DNA of 64,000 bases from Coprinopsis marcescibilis (taxonomy: Eukaryota; Basidiomycota; Agaricomycetes; Agaricales; Psathyrellaceae): assembly GCA_004369085.1 (NCBI GenBank), contig ML210162.1:62001-126000 (forward strand). The letters run 5' to 3'. Both the position numbers and the translations under genes were made by a program. Below are positions 34,190 to 46,381 of this stretch, one piece after another (within the stretch, counting starts at the first letter, position 1; the number at the start of each line of letters is the position of its first letter). The notes beneath the pieces are model-generated. The model searched no databases and was not told the DNA's origin. It saw only the letters and a list, made by a program, of their open reading frames with translations.

Positions 34190-37100
34190 CTACGCGATCG
34201 GAAGAGAATCTACGTCCAAATCCGACGATTCAACGACACTGTCGGTATCGATCCAGTTGTCGCCTTCGACATCGTCCGAACCCTTGCTGATCGTTGCTGA
34301 CAGACCACTAAAAGCGCGACGTTTCCACTCGCCGTCCGATGCAACGTCTTCACCGTCCCAGAAATTAGGAAAATTTTCAGCGTTCTGATCCTGGAGTCTG
34401 AGCTTAGCCTGTCGATCTTTCGTCCCCCGAGGGAAGGCAAAGGAATCAGCTGGGGCAGAGAACACGTCTGAAGGATAGAGACTGTTGGTTCCAGGTGGAT
34501 GAGCATCGTACTCTCGGTGAGGATGCGCTGGACTCTTGACAGGGTGCAAATGTGCGGTTCTGGCCCATTTCTTGGCGCTCTTGCTCGTATGGGCGGGCCA
34601 GAGTTGTGCTCCCTGCGATGACGATCTTTGGAGCATCTGGGGACGCAGATGGGAAGCTCGAGTTTGTGTCGGCGTGCCTGGCGGGGGTTGTCGAGGCAAA
34701 GCCGCTGAATGTGGCATTCGTTTGCCTCCAGGAGTATTCCTCAATGAAGGTGTCCTCGAACGGGACCCTGACAACTTCTTGACTCTCGCAGATGTAGGGG
34801 CAATATTCACGCTTATTGGCTGGAGAGGCCTATTTCTCCACTCCTCTTCCCCGCCTTTTGGGAATTCCACCTTGACACCATCTGAAAAATTGTCTCAGCA
34901 TCAAAATATATCTTGAGGGAACATGGCACACATACCAGACGAGTATGAGGTGCGTTTGATTGGAGAACGTCGCTTAGCATTAGCAGGTACTGGTCCAAGG
35001 CGAGCATGGCTTAAACTCTTCCGTCTGAATCGACTTGTCCAGTCGCCGCTGAAGCTAAGATGACGCTTGCTCCACTCCCGCATGGAACGAGGCACGCTAA
35101 CAACAATTGGTTCTCTGCGCGAGCCACGCGTAAGACCCATGAATACCAAAACGGCTAGCATGAGACAGAGTTGTGTGAAGCCAAGGCGTTTCTCCAAAAG
35201 AATCTATTCAGACGAGTAAAGCCATTATTAATTACGACCTTGAATCACAAGAGCAATTCTAGGCCTCACCTCGTCGGAAAGATGTTCCACCCGAGATACC
35301 AATTGCCCGTAGTCAATCATCATTTGAAGCTTTTGCTTCTCCCAGTCATTCAACATCCTTTGGCTAGTTGTACGTTGAGCGCGCGTCTGCGTGAGAGTAA
35401 GCGAGAGGTTAATGAGCAGGTACATGAATATGCATAAGCCAAATACTTACGACGCCTTCCAAACGACCGATATCTTCCCCCAACCTCTTAATGAGTTCCC
35501 GTATAGCACCGTTTTGCTGGTCCATATAACGCGTGTAGAGCGTATAATTCGTCTCTAGGGCCGCGAGCTTATTCATAATCGTTCGATAAACAGATTCGCC
35601 GCCTTTGGTCGAATGTAAAGGAGCTGGGGGTGGTACGACTGAGCTTGCCATTGTGGTTCCGGTAGATCCAATGGTGATGACTGGCTGCGAAGCTGCCTGT
35701 GAGGTTATGCGACGCGAGGAGGTAGCGTTACTTGAAGCACGTCCGTTCTCGACCTCGCCGGATGGAATGGTTGTAACGGAAGGCGCAGATGAAGACGGGT
35801 TATCCCCGGAAATTGAGGATGGTAGTGGGATTGAGGTTGGAATGGGTGTTGATGGATGTCCATGGGTATCATCGGTTTGGGAAGGTATATGCTCGCTTGG
35901 TACATGAGATTCGTGAGGTTCGTGGACATTGCTAGAGGAGGTGGGGTTCGATGCAGTGTCGGACGTAGCACTGACATGAGATTCAGTGGCTTGCAGGGGG
36001 GTCGTTGGTTCGATATGTATGATGTCTTCCGAAAGACTTTTTGATATTTCGGCTGCTTTGATGGAGAAGCTTGCCAATGACTCCATAATAGAGCCTCCGC
36101 GGCGCTCCTGCTCGCCGCTGGCCGGCGTAGTTTGGGGAATATCATCAGTGGGAGATGATGCAGTCACCTCGTCGGATGGCTGGGAGATTGCAAGCAATTT
36201 GGCTTTCAGGGCCTCTGCTTGTTTCACCCTACTCTCAGCCATCCATATGTCCCATTTCCATTCCTCGAGATGGGTAAGGCCATAGACTCGAAGAAGTGAG
36301 ACTGGGCAGTAATATTCATTCCCGTAATTGGAATGAAAGTCGATGCGAATGTAGCGGTAAAAGTCTCGCAAAGTTTCCGGAAACCGGAAAGACTGTAGTT
36401 CTGATCAGCATATGTCTATCGTTAGATATGCTAGGACTTACTTGAACGCCTCTGACGTTCTTTGCTCTGTATGTCCCAGCATGGGTCCAAGACTCAGAAT
36501 CAGTGTATGTCTTCGACACGCTGACGCTGAAATATTTGAAGACCCCGCTGAAGAACTCGTAATTGGCCAATTGGACAGTGTCTATCCGGATATCGTCGCA
36601 GAGTTCGACGACGACAAACTTCTTCCCGCCGTTCGGGGGTTTACATGGGCTGAGCATATACCGATCCTTCTTTGAGGAAAGAATGGATGCTGCTGACTTG
36701 GCAGAACGATGTGCAGTATGAACACGCGCAGAACAGTCGAGGTTTGCGTAGTTGAATCGATCAGTGGTCGGGACTTGGAAATGCGGTAACGCCGTTTCCG
36801 CTGGGTGGATTGGAACCAGGTCTTCGTATGTTTGAGATATTGGTAATGCGTCGTGGTTCATTGCTGGAGGGTCCTGGGCTGCTTCACCCGTATTTGGCGT
36901 TCCAGAGTTCGGAGTAGATCCAGAGTTGCTCGAGTTATCGTGTTCCTGCTGCTTTGCAGCTCCTTGTGCTTGAAGCTCTAGCTGTTTGACTTTCCATTCT
37001 TCGAACGACAGGAGGACCTCGTCTTCCGCTGTTTCGAGTTGTGACGAGGTCTTGAGGCAGCATATTGGTAGTTCTGGACGCTTTGGCCGTTGTAATGCAA

Positions 37101-37218
37101 TTGCCCTGAATAGGTCGTTCGTAGATGAATTCGTTTCGGCCACTGTCGTTGTTGGGAAGAGGAGAAATGATACTAGTAGAAGTCGAAGTGTTACTGGAAG
37201 CTGTCGAAAGCTGAGCAT
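34190..37218 (-). CDS. SUN-domain ER membrane protein, SLP1-like
   Basis: SLP1/OPT-type SUN protein of the endoplasmic reticulum, a family implicated in folding and stability of membrane proteins. An N-terminal signal peptide (MLSFRQLPVTLRLLLVSFLL) leads to an acidic FEEWK motif near residue 70, typical of this family. The SUN domain follows, about residues 150-300: FNYANLDCSARV, SSKKDRYMLSPC, KKFVVVELCDDIRIDTVQLANYEFFSG, and after an intron YRYIRIDFHSNYGNEYYCPVSLLRVYG. The next part is a long Ser/Thr/Pro-rich linker, a coiled region beginning GESVYRTIMNKLAALETN, and a single membrane segment (LGFTQLCLMLAVLVFMGL). The C-terminal cytosolic tail is basic and then acidic. The last exons are joined by short introns at about 34880-34935 and 35200-35275. 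Confidence 0.88.
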
Positions 37219-37859
37219 TGGGTATCTGTGTTGCTCCTCGTTGCCAACGTCGACAAATACCGTTGGAGGCCTTCAAACCAGGCCAGAATGTTCCTTCGAG
37301 AAATTTGAGAATAGAAGTCGACCACGTCAATACACGTCCGACCACTCGACTTGCAGTGGGCGTCTCACTGTTCCGCTTCGGTCCCAGCGGGCCGTTGCCA
37401 GGTGATTGAGATAAGATCCATCTTATCTTATCTCCTGCCTCTTTCCAAACCAACGTCTTGTTCACAACGGCGACAACCTGCTCTTTCTCTCACTCAGCTG
37501 TATGAGTTGCAAACTGAATTCGAATCGTTATAGTCTACAAAGCTACACGGCCGCCGACAATTGCATGATCAGTGCATGAGGTCGAATAGTCCTAATGGGC
37601 GGCAAGTCAAGCTCGGAACGAGAACCACCGTGAAACCCACATGCTTTCAGGATACTTGTATCACTCCAGCATTCTCACAACGGAAATCCAACCTACAACA
37701 GTCGGCACTTCCGGTATCCTGACCAAGTATTACCGGCATGACCGTGCCCGGGTCTGCAGCAGGTTGGAGCGCGAGAGGGAATAAAAAGGAGGCAACCAAG
37801 CCGTCTTATTGTCCATCTGTTTCTGTTTCTGTTTCTGTTCTGTGCCCTTAACCCTGAAA
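37219..37859. other. Divergent promoter region
   Basis: Between the SUN-domain gene and the FMN dehydrogenase. AATAAAAAGG near 37780 is a weak TATA-like site for the plus-strand gene. Confidence 0.35.
37817..37841. repeat. Short TTTCTG repeat in 5' leader
   Basis: Three to four copies of TTTCTG form a pyrimidine tract ending about 20 bp before the FMN dehydrogenase ATG. Confidence 0.6.
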
Positions 37860-39635
37860 ATGACAGATCTCAGCTTGAAAGGAAATGTTGGCAACCCTTG
37901 GAAGTCCTACCTGGGCGAAATCTACTCCAGTCGCAGACCCCCTCAGCCATTGGGGACAGTGTCGTTCGATGAGATTGAACGGAAGGCGAAGGAGAAGCTT
38001 CAGGATATACCTGGTAGGTCGCAGGTGCCCCCAAATGGCGGATAACGTCGCTGAATGATGGCCTTGTATCGTACAGGGGCTTTCTTGTATGCAGGGGGGA
38101 GTGCTGGAACAAACTCTACATACCGCGCGAACCTGCGAGCGTTTGAAAGATGGGCGATCATCCCTCGAATGCTACGCGATGCGACCAATCGAACGCTCGA
38201 GGTCAGTCTAGCATCTTATTCCAAAGATAAGTCCACACTCTGACCAATGCCGCGAGCCTGCAGACAACCATCTTCGGCCGGAAATTCCATTCGCCCATCC
38301 TCCTGGCACCAATCGGAGTACAAGGAATCTTCCACGCCGATGGGGAACTCGCACCAGCTCGTGCAGCACACAAACTAAAGATCCCATACATCCTCAGTAC
38401 AGCCGCAACAAGGACGATTGAAGAGGTCGCCAATGTGAGCGGTGATGGTGAGCGATGGTTTCAGCTATACTGGTAAGTGAATAAGTGTCATTCAATTCAA
38501 CGATCCGTAGACTTTCCGAACTCACCTGGACGTTATGTATCAGGCCGAGAACCGACGAGGTCACCTTATCGCTTCTCAAGAGGGCAAAAGCAGCTGGATT
38601 CCACGCTCTTGTCGTCACCCTCGACACGACCCTCATTGGCTGGCGACCGCATGACCTGGACCACTCCTACCTTCCATTCGCCCATGGCATCGGAGTCCAA
38701 GTGGGAACGTCCGATCCAGTGTTTATGGGTCGCCTCGGGAAGCAGCCAATCACAGAGACATCCTTGGAATTCCCATACTATGCCGCCAAGTATGACAAGG
38801 CTTTCCTAGAGGGAGATTCCAAGGTGAAGGAAAACGTGCATCTCGGCGTCGAGTGGATGAAGGAGGCCAACTCGGGTATCTACCGCACATGGGAAGACTT
38901 GAAGCTCTTGACAGACAACTGGCACGGGCCGCTAGTGCTGAAGGGTATTCAAAGCGTACAAGTGCGTCCCGTTCCTGTCAATCTGTCACAAGGCAGCACC
39001 GCTCGGCAATCCCAGACTAACCCTTGCACAGGATGCGGAGAAAGCTTTGGAATTTGGCGTAGACGGTTTAATAATCTCGAACCATGGTGGGTACTGAACT
39101 GATTTCTGCGTCTATCGCCATCAACCCAGTTCTTTAATGGGGATGGCGGATTGTATTCAAAGGCCGTACTTGTCTTATCGACTCTATACCGGAACTAACA
39201 TACATTATTGCTTCTCCTCTCTTCTAGGTGGTCGTCAAGTCGACGGTGCTATCGCATCTCTCACAGCGCTCGAGACGATCATGAAGTCTTCCGTGGTCCG
39301 AGAGGCCCAAACCTCTGGAAGATTGACGATCCTATTCGACTCTGGAATCCGGACTGGTAGTGACATAATTAAAGCGATCGCATTAGGGGCCCAAGCGGTG
39401 CTTCGTGAGTTTGATATGCCAAGCCCGTGACTTATCTATTGACTGGCATATACCCCCTCCTTCAGTTGGCCGACCCTATGTTTACGGCTCCATCCTCGCG
39501 GGCCAGGCGGGTATCGAACAGGTCATAAAACACACACTAGCCGATCTCGATACAAATCTTGGACTCGCAGGATACAAACACCTGAGCGAAATTCATGGGA
39601 AAGCCGATGAAGTACTGGCGAAAGTTGATCAGTAG
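37860..39635 (+). CDS. FMN-dependent 2-hydroxyacid dehydrogenase/oxidase
   Basis: Oxidises an L-2-hydroxyacid (lactate-like substrate) to the 2-oxoacid using FMN. The TIM barrel is complete after splicing: FLYAGGSAGTNSTYRANLRAF, SPILLAPIGVQGIFH, KIPYILSTAATRTIEEVA, ALVVTLDTTLIGWRP, the FMN-contacting lysine in GPLVLKGIQSVQ, catalytic His and substrate-binding Arg in ISNHGGRQVDG, TILFDSGIRTGSDIIKAIALGAQAVL and VGRPYVYGSILAG. There is no N-terminal cytochrome b5 domain, so it is not flavocytochrome b2; the layout resembles fungal lactate oxidase/monooxygenase-like proteins. No targeting signal is obvious. The exact substrate cannot be read from the sequence. Confidence 0.9.
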
Positions 39636-39941
39636 GAACGATTATCTGGCGCGTTTCAGGCCCAATTAAGTCGTGAGACGACGGACGCGCTTCATGTTTC
39701 CGGTATACGCGGCAATTCCAAGCCATTTTCCTGTACATAGCCCCCCTTCCCGGACAGGTTTGAATTAGGAATACATACACGAATATGGCTAGCGTACTTG
39801 GAAGCGGTGGATGTAAGGTCACCTGAGGGTGTGAGCTGGAAAGAAGAGAATGTAAATGGATGAATAAACCACTGCCAAGAGAAAGGTCGTACGACGAATC
39901 CGCAGCAAGCCAACGGCTGTGGTCAAAAGAATACGAAACGT
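39636..39941. other. Convergent 3' intergenic region
   Basis: About 300 bp between the ends of the FMN dehydrogenase (plus) and ALG11 (minus). Nothing else seen. Confidence 0.4.
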
Positions 39942-41949
39942 CTATTTTTGTAGATAGGTGCTCCACCCACTCGAGTTCCATCCCTTCTCAAATTCCTGCT
40001 CTGAAAACCGCTGCACTGCCCACGTTCTCGCGCGCTGTCGAATCGCAATCTCTTTATCAGGAGGTAAAGATAACGCAGTATGTAATTCTGTCGCGAATTC
40101 AGAGGGCGTCCGTGCGTGATATCCTAATGATAACCGGTCAGAGACAAAGGTGGTTAAATGTGATGTCGGGAGGCGAATCATACCAGTCAATTGTCCGTCG
40201 AAAGGTACAACTATGTCCAACAGTGGACCAGCTGATGCATGTACCACAGGTATCACTCCAGCAGCCTGGCGCGTACGTTAATGAATGTTGTTCAAGGTTT
40301 GATAGTGGACCAGCTGACCATGAATTCGACGACGTTGATACCGAAATGCTCATCTTGCATTGTACTTAGGCCAACACTAGCCCTGGATAACCAGTCCAAT
40401 ACAACTGGGTATGATGCATTAACAATGAATTTGACGCATTGCTATTGATACGGGGTCAATAATTGCTGTAGAACCGGAACATATGGCGCCGTCCACACAC
40501 CTCGATACCAAGGTCCTGAGCCAGGCGTCGTAACGCGACCACTCGCTTCGCATCTTCGGCGTTACGGCTTCCGCCGACCATAACCAACTGAACCGGGTCT
40601 GTTCCATTTGCGTTGTATTGAGGATTAGTCTCCAGAAGTCCTTTGAAGGCGTGCAGTTGTGCAGCATGATCCTTCTCAGGCCTGAAACAAAATGATGAAG
40701 ATTAGCATCGGCTGTATGAGCCGAAAGGCTGTGGAGTTACGCACCGAAACTGGGCAATGCTCAACACCACTCTCTCTCTGTTTGTGAGAACGAAACTCGA
40801 GATCTCTTGGGTGTCACAGGGGGGATAAACACATCTGGCGCTTTTTGGCGCGTTGTTGGACGAAAATAGTTTGATCAACAAGAATGGTGGCACTGAGTGG
40901 ACAATATCAAGGAGGAGATCCGAGTGTCGCAAAATTGAATCGATGTGGTTCTTTGTCCAGGTCGAGTTGACCATAAGGAATGACGCGGTGCGCAGACAAA
41001 GCGCGTAGTAGTACATCAACACGCGGTAGTACCTGTCAAACAAGGAGATATGTCTGTTAAAGCAGGAAAAGAATCGAGAACCCAAGAGTTCTTACAATAG
41101 TTTTCCCTGACTCAGAATCGAAGAAGACGATATATTGTTCGCGTTGGTATGCCACTGTATCCTTGACTTGACGCGAGCTAGCATGTCGGTGCTGATGGTT
41201 GGATAGTGAACATATGCTCCGACGGGTATTCCCCCAAGCAAAGTTACCACAGGGAAAGTAAAGGCGTAGCCCATGGTATCTACGAGGCAATTACAATGGA
41301 TTGGGGATGATGTCATGAACAAAGTACGCACCGATATACAAGTCAGGAATAAGTTTTGTCATGGCTTCCCAAGAAAGCCACATAGAGCCCAAGCTCTGTC
41401 CGAGAAGGGTGAACCGCGGCCATGAACTGTCTTCAACGAGATGTCGAGTTTCCAAGAAGACGAAATGGAGCCGGGAATCGTCAAGAGATATGTTGAATCT
41501 GGACTGCGGTAGCCTCGTGTCAGGAGTGCAATGCATCAAAATGAAGCCAACATAGACATATACCTTGACTTTTTCAAGAATCTGCCCCTTAGTTGTGTCT
41601 ATATCTCCGCTGTAAACGACCGAAAGTACGTCAGGGTGTGCACGTTGGATTGAGGCGATTGCAGTCCAGAGAACACGTTCTCCGCCTCCGCCTGCGTTGC
41701 TGTTGTGAGAATCAGAGAGAGCGCAGACACTGACAGGCTGTAGACAGACCAATAGGGGTGAAAGAATCCTACAATTGACGTTCTCTCGTTTGATCGTCCC
41801 AGCATTGTGCGCAACTCCTCTCTCCGCAATGCATTCATAACACGAAGCTTTCGGCCGTAATTCCTGATCCAATGGAGTATTCCTATAGCAGTGAGCGATA
41901 AGGCTACTAGTGCAGCGCAAGCGAGATTGGCCCACAGTGAGAGCGCCAT
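39942..41949 (-). CDS. ALG11: ALG11, GDP-mannose:dolichol-oligosaccharide alpha-1,2-mannosyltransferase
   Basis: Adds the fourth and fifth mannoses to the lipid-linked N-glycan precursor on the cytosolic face of the ER. An N-terminal membrane anchor ([19 protein letters not shown]) is followed by [18 protein letters not shown] across an intron, [29 protein letters not shown] as separate exons, [36 protein letters not shown], and the GT4 signature [26 protein letters not shown]. The C-terminal exon ends at 39942. Exon order and spacing are normal and no key motif is missing. The start at 41949 (MALSLW) was chosen; an in-frame ATG at 41973 adds eight residues. Confidence 0.93.
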
Positions 41950-42098
41950 GGCTCGTTCACTGTTGCATTGCAAGAGCTAACCACTGGTCGACATCGCCCA
42001 TGAGGGTGAGGGTCGTCCGGAAGGTTCGGCCCGATGTTCCCTTACGGTTATGACGTGGCACCCCTGCAGTGAGCGCCTCTTTCATACTATCAAACACT

Positions 42099-42618
42099 TA
42101 GTAATGCAAAACGACCCTAGTAATGCAAAAACGGGAATCGTGCCTCAATAACACATTGAAAGGATGTTGAATAACTTGCAGTCTGTCATACTCAAGGTAG
42201 CGGAACATTCTATGAAATAAGTGAAGAAATCGGAGGGGAAATGGCTATGTTATACTCTTATCTGTGGCCGAATTTCACGATGCAAACGGCATTTTTGAAA
42301 TTGTTCGGAAATTGTGAGCCTAGTGGTCATCAAGGGGTTCTGGATAACCTCAAAGAAGATGAACTAATATCTCAAAAGTAAGCTGGTTAACTTTAGAAGG
42401 CACTGAGATCATGTTCGTGAGGGAGACGAACGTATGTGTTTTGGCGTGACAGAATCTGGGGCATCTATGATGAATAGTTTCATTCTCCGATGCTTTGCAA
42501 AATCCTCACGCTGTGTCACGCGTCGCTGCGATCACAGAATGTGTCACGCTCTCGCTTCGGAGTTGTAACAGAGTGTGACAGGCGCGCCCTAGCCGTTGTC
42601 ACATTTTTTGCATTACTA
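42099..42618. mobile_element. Candidate non-autonomous DNA transposon with TA-flanked inverted ends
   Basis: The left end TAGTAATGCAAAAACG (TA at 42118-42119) and the right end TTTTTGCATTACTA (TA at 42617-42618) are inverted copies, spaced about 0.5 kb. A second copy of the left motif starts at 42099. Inside, near the right end, the words TGTCAC/GTGACA recur in both orientations at about 42515-42600, as expected of sub-terminal transposase-binding sites. There is no coding sequence. Other copies would be needed to prove mobility. Confidence 0.5.
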
Positions 42619-43670
42619 CGTTTTTGGGACACCCTCGGCCGGAAGAGCTCTGGCAAATGATACTCTACTCTGATTCAAAATATAGCTAAACAGGAGTATA
42701 GCCAGAAAGCAACGCTACATATCTGTAAGTTCTTGAGTCTCAAGTCAAAAGGAGCGTACGGAAACGAAGCACTTTCTAGATTTTTTGCAGATTTTTTGCA
42801 TTTCCGCATGGGTGATAGTAACTTCTTTCCGCCTTTCCTCATGGTTACCACTGATCTCGTATGTATGTCTGTTCTCAACGGCACAACGGTGACACCGGAC
42901 GTGGAGTGCACACGTTATACTTGCAAAGGAGCTAAAACCACCTTGAGCGCCTATGTCTCCCAAGCCAACAATGACTGCTGCGCCTAATCCCAACGAATCA
43001 CCGTCCGCCAACCCACCAAAACGGTTATCTCTCCCAATGGTCTGGACACAGCCTGAGTAATCGCCTCGTGCTATGTGCGTGTCAGTGTTTTCCGAGTACG
43101 AGCACCCGACTAACCTTTCCCTTCAGGAACGAATTAGCAGCTGGTAGGTTCTGGACCCACACCGAAGAGGTGAAACCTCAGTAAGTACTTACACAAGTTA
43201 CAGGGCGTTCCGCCCAATCAAAATCTGTCGAGAACGGGAAGCTGCAGAGTAGGTCGAGTGTAAAGCTCTGCTCATGCGTTATGTCACTTTCCAAGTAGTG
43301 AACCGCAGCCGCAATTCCAGGACAGTTCAATAGGGCCGGATTTCACTGGGCCATAAACGCAGTCAACCGAACCGCACGAGCAGAGCCAAGCGGTCCGAGT
43401 CAATTGGCCCCGAGACCTGGTTCGCGAATGGAAAGTCAGTAAATTGCTGTGGACCCGAAGGTTCTCGGAAAGGAAACGGCTTCAACGGGTACATAAACAC
43501 TTTCAATTCCCCTGTATTACTTCTTGGCCTTCCTTCCTTTACAAACGCTCTAAACTTGCTTCTCGCCCCGCTTCATCTTCTAGTTCTCCCCGATTGCAGC
43601 CTCAAATCTAAGTCGGCACATTGCGTATACCCCCTCATCGTTATCCCCAGTGACGTCGGTGACCGTGTTA
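42619..43670. other. Intergenic, no gene recognised
   Basis: Open frames here (for example plus 42733-42987) have no recognisable feature and are not called. Part is the promoter of the small membrane protein at 43671. Confidence 0.35.
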
Positions 43671-44158
43671 ATGAACACATTCTGGGATCTTCAGGTTTTG
43701 TTTTTTGCCTTTGCTTTCTTTTTTCCTCCCGCGGCAGCGTCGCCATTGCGTCTCTATAAACGAGATGCATTTTCCCCGACCTCGCCTGTCGCTGGCGCCA
43801 TCGGGGCAACAATTTGTACGCATGACGCTGTGTTCTAATCGCTCAACCTGGGCTGATATCTGCCTTTGTAGTTTTGATCATTTTTCTAATCGCCCTCGTG
43901 TTGCTCATCTACAAAATCCGACAGTGGACCAATGACAGGCCGAGTCAACGTCAGGACCCGCGGATGCCCCTTCCCCCACCAGTCCTCCGCCACCGACCTG
44001 CAGCGGGTTCTCTCGTCTTATCCCCCGAAGCTTATGCTCGGTACATGGCATCCGCACCTCAATATCCCCCGACTGCCATAAGGAGAGGACCACATTATCT
44101 TCCTTCGCTCCATCCCCTGGAGGCGCAGGAGCCGTTCAGGGCTCATCAATCTGTTTAG
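43671..44158 (+). CDS. Small single-pass membrane protein
   Basis: Unknown function. The model has a signal peptide (MNTFWDLQVLFFAFAFFFPPAAA), a KR site, and a transmembrane segment formed across an intron: GAIGATIF/LIIFLIALVLLIY. After that come a basic stop-transfer KIRQW and a Pro-rich cytoplasmic tail with LSPEAYARYM. The donor GTACGC and acceptor TTTGTAG are joined in phase 1. An earlier in-frame ATG at 43650 adds seven residues. The layout of short lumenal part, one helix and Pro-rich tail is common among fungal Mid2-like or uncharacterised surface proteins, but no family is recognised. Confidence 0.55.
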
Positions 44159-44697
44159 AACTGTCTGCCAACAGGGCCGGCGGGTATTCGTTCGAGTTTG
44201 CGTGAGACCCCCATTCCTTTTATTCCTACCCTTCCTTTCTACTCCCCCTCACCGGTTGTGGTAGAGCTTTTGAACTCTCGGCTATCACTGTATGGCCTTG
44301 GCTCTGTGGACACATAGCTCCGAGTACCTGCTAGACAACCGAAATTAGACTTGCCTTTCTTTCTTTTACTTTAACACTCACTCTACATTGCTTTCATGTG
44401 CTTTCATGATCCACGGAATTATCGTCTCATCGACTGAAAATATCAATTAATTACCTGCGTCCACTCGCCTTCTTGGTGTGTCTCTTGTATGATAAAAGTA
44501 CCATATAACAAAATGCATACGAGCCGCGAGTGAGCGCCCAGCTGAGTGTGGTGATAGCGGTTAGGGGCTACGACACACGTGACATAGCTTTCTCGTCACC
44601 GTCAACGAAATTGGACAGCAGTGAGCACTCTCGTCGTTCTCTCCAGTTACCTCGACAAGTCTATCGACAGCCACCACAACGGTGCGCCCTAAAAAAA
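44159..44697. other. Intergenic region
   Basis: 3' flank of the small membrane protein and promoter of MSP1. Nothing else seen. Confidence 0.35.
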
Positions 44698-46214
44698 ATG
44701 GCGCCTAATATGAAGCGCACAGCTCTGGAAGGTAACCCGTTGCTTCCTTATCACTCACTAGCCACACTCCACTGACTTTGCTCCGTCACTCTACAGTTGC
44801 CTTGTTTCTGGCCTCGCAAGTGTGTACTACGTGAACAAAACTGTATCAACTGCTGATTGTGCACGCAAGGCAGCTGTTTACTATACCATGAGAGTGAGTC
44901 CTCCCCGGATAGTTGCGCAAGAACAAGTGCTTAAGGGGCTTAAGTGGGTTCTGGATTCCATGCTCCCCGACAGGAAAGAAGAGAAGGTGAAAGCCAAGCA
45001 GCTCGAAGCTTTGAAACGGCTGGGACACCACACGTTAGAGCTTGATGAATATGAAAGTACGTTGTGTCGGGCTATCTCACATACTGAATCCAATATGTTC
45101 GTTTAGAGAAGGTCGCGAATGAAGTCATCCATCCCGACGACATAGAAGTTACATTCAAGGGTTCGCCTCCATTATATCTTATTAGCGCGGATCTCTAGCT
45201 AAAAGCGTGTGTAGATATCGGCGGCTTGGATGCTATCGTTTCCTCTCTGCGGGAATCCGTGATATATCCACTCCTCTACCCCAACCTCTTCACCGCTTCC
45301 TCATCACTCCTCGGAGCACCCAAAGGCGTGCTCCTCTTCGGTCCTCCCGGATGTGGCAAGACGATGCTTGCCAAAGCTCTCGCTAAGGAATCCGGGGCTA
45401 CCTTCATCAACATCGCCGCCTCCGTCCTGACGAACAAGTGGTATGGCGAATCCAACAAACTCGTCGCTGGTCTCTTCAGCTTAGCACGGAAAGCGCAGCC
45501 GAGCATCATCTTCATCGACGAAATCGATTCCTTCCTCCGAGAGAGGACAAAGGGAGACCATGAAGTTACAGGAATGATGAAAGCTGAATTCATGACGTAC
45601 GTTGCTTTCATTGTTGCTTTACTTCATGTTGGTGATGCTTTCTGTGTTTGATTAGGCTATGGGACGGATTGACATCCTCGACCGATCGAATCCTGGTGCT
45701 CGGCGCCACCAACAGGCCCAACGACATCGACTCGGCCATTTTGCGACGAATGCCTAAGCGTTTCGCTGTCGGACTACCAAACTTTGACCAACGACTGAAG
45801 ATCCTCACTCTTGTCAGCTTCTACGATTTTTCTTGTTTCCCATCTTGCTCTGACCACTATTTCCTCGTCGTAGATGCTCAAAGAAACCAAAATCGAGCCC
45901 GAGTTTTCAATAGTTGACTTGGCGGCTCAAACGGAGGGATTGTCTGGATCAGATCTCAGAGAATTATGCCGGAACGCGGCAATGGTGCCCGTTCGCGAAT
46001 ATATGCGCAGCACAAGGAACAACGAAGAGCTTATGGCGAAGGGGCAATTGGAGGTTAGTACAGGAGAGCATGCTTATATGCGCAAACTCTTGTTAATTTC
46101 AATTAGGGATTCGACTTGCGGCCGCTTACCTTGGAGGATTTCTTCGCTCACGATGGATCAAGTCCGTTACCTCCAAGAGAAGACGTTTATACACGGTTTG
46201 ACGACCCAGAGTGA
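44698..46214 (+). CDS. MSP1: Mitochondrial outer-membrane AAA ATPase Msp1
   Basis: Extracts mislocalised tail-anchored proteins from the mitochondrial outer membrane and peroxisomes (ATAD1 in animals). After a short N-terminal membrane region come [14 protein letters not shown] and LDEYE, the linker typical of the family, then [18 protein letters not shown]. The AAA core has Walker [18 protein letters not shown], pore loop KWYGESNK, Walker [15 protein letters not shown], sensor LGATNRP, and the arginine finger motif [23 protein letters not shown] follows. The last exon gives [12 protein letters not shown] and ends at TGA 46212-46214. The exons between 44698 and 44930 are small and their joins are uncertain: the likely membrane segment [12 protein letters not shown] is clear, but the next splice is not. 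Confidence 0.88.
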
Positions 46215-46381
46215 TGAGTTTTCGTTTTGCGCCTTACTTATTGAATATCCTAGACGCAGTATCCCTAATCTACCCACTCAATAATGATCACACCATTCAC
46301 ATAGATTTCAAAGGAATTGTTCACAACAAACTAATAAACTCTCAAGGCAAATAATTTCGTCCTCTCCATCGTTCCCCCATC

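Noticed and set aside
35605..35907. 100-codon plus-strand ORF in the SUN-domain gene
   Set aside because: Antisense shadow of the Ser/Pro-rich linker.
42733..42987. 84-codon plus-strand ORF with several cysteines, considered as a small secreted protein
   Set aside because: No signal peptide at its start, frame not extended by splicing, lies next to a transposon-like element.
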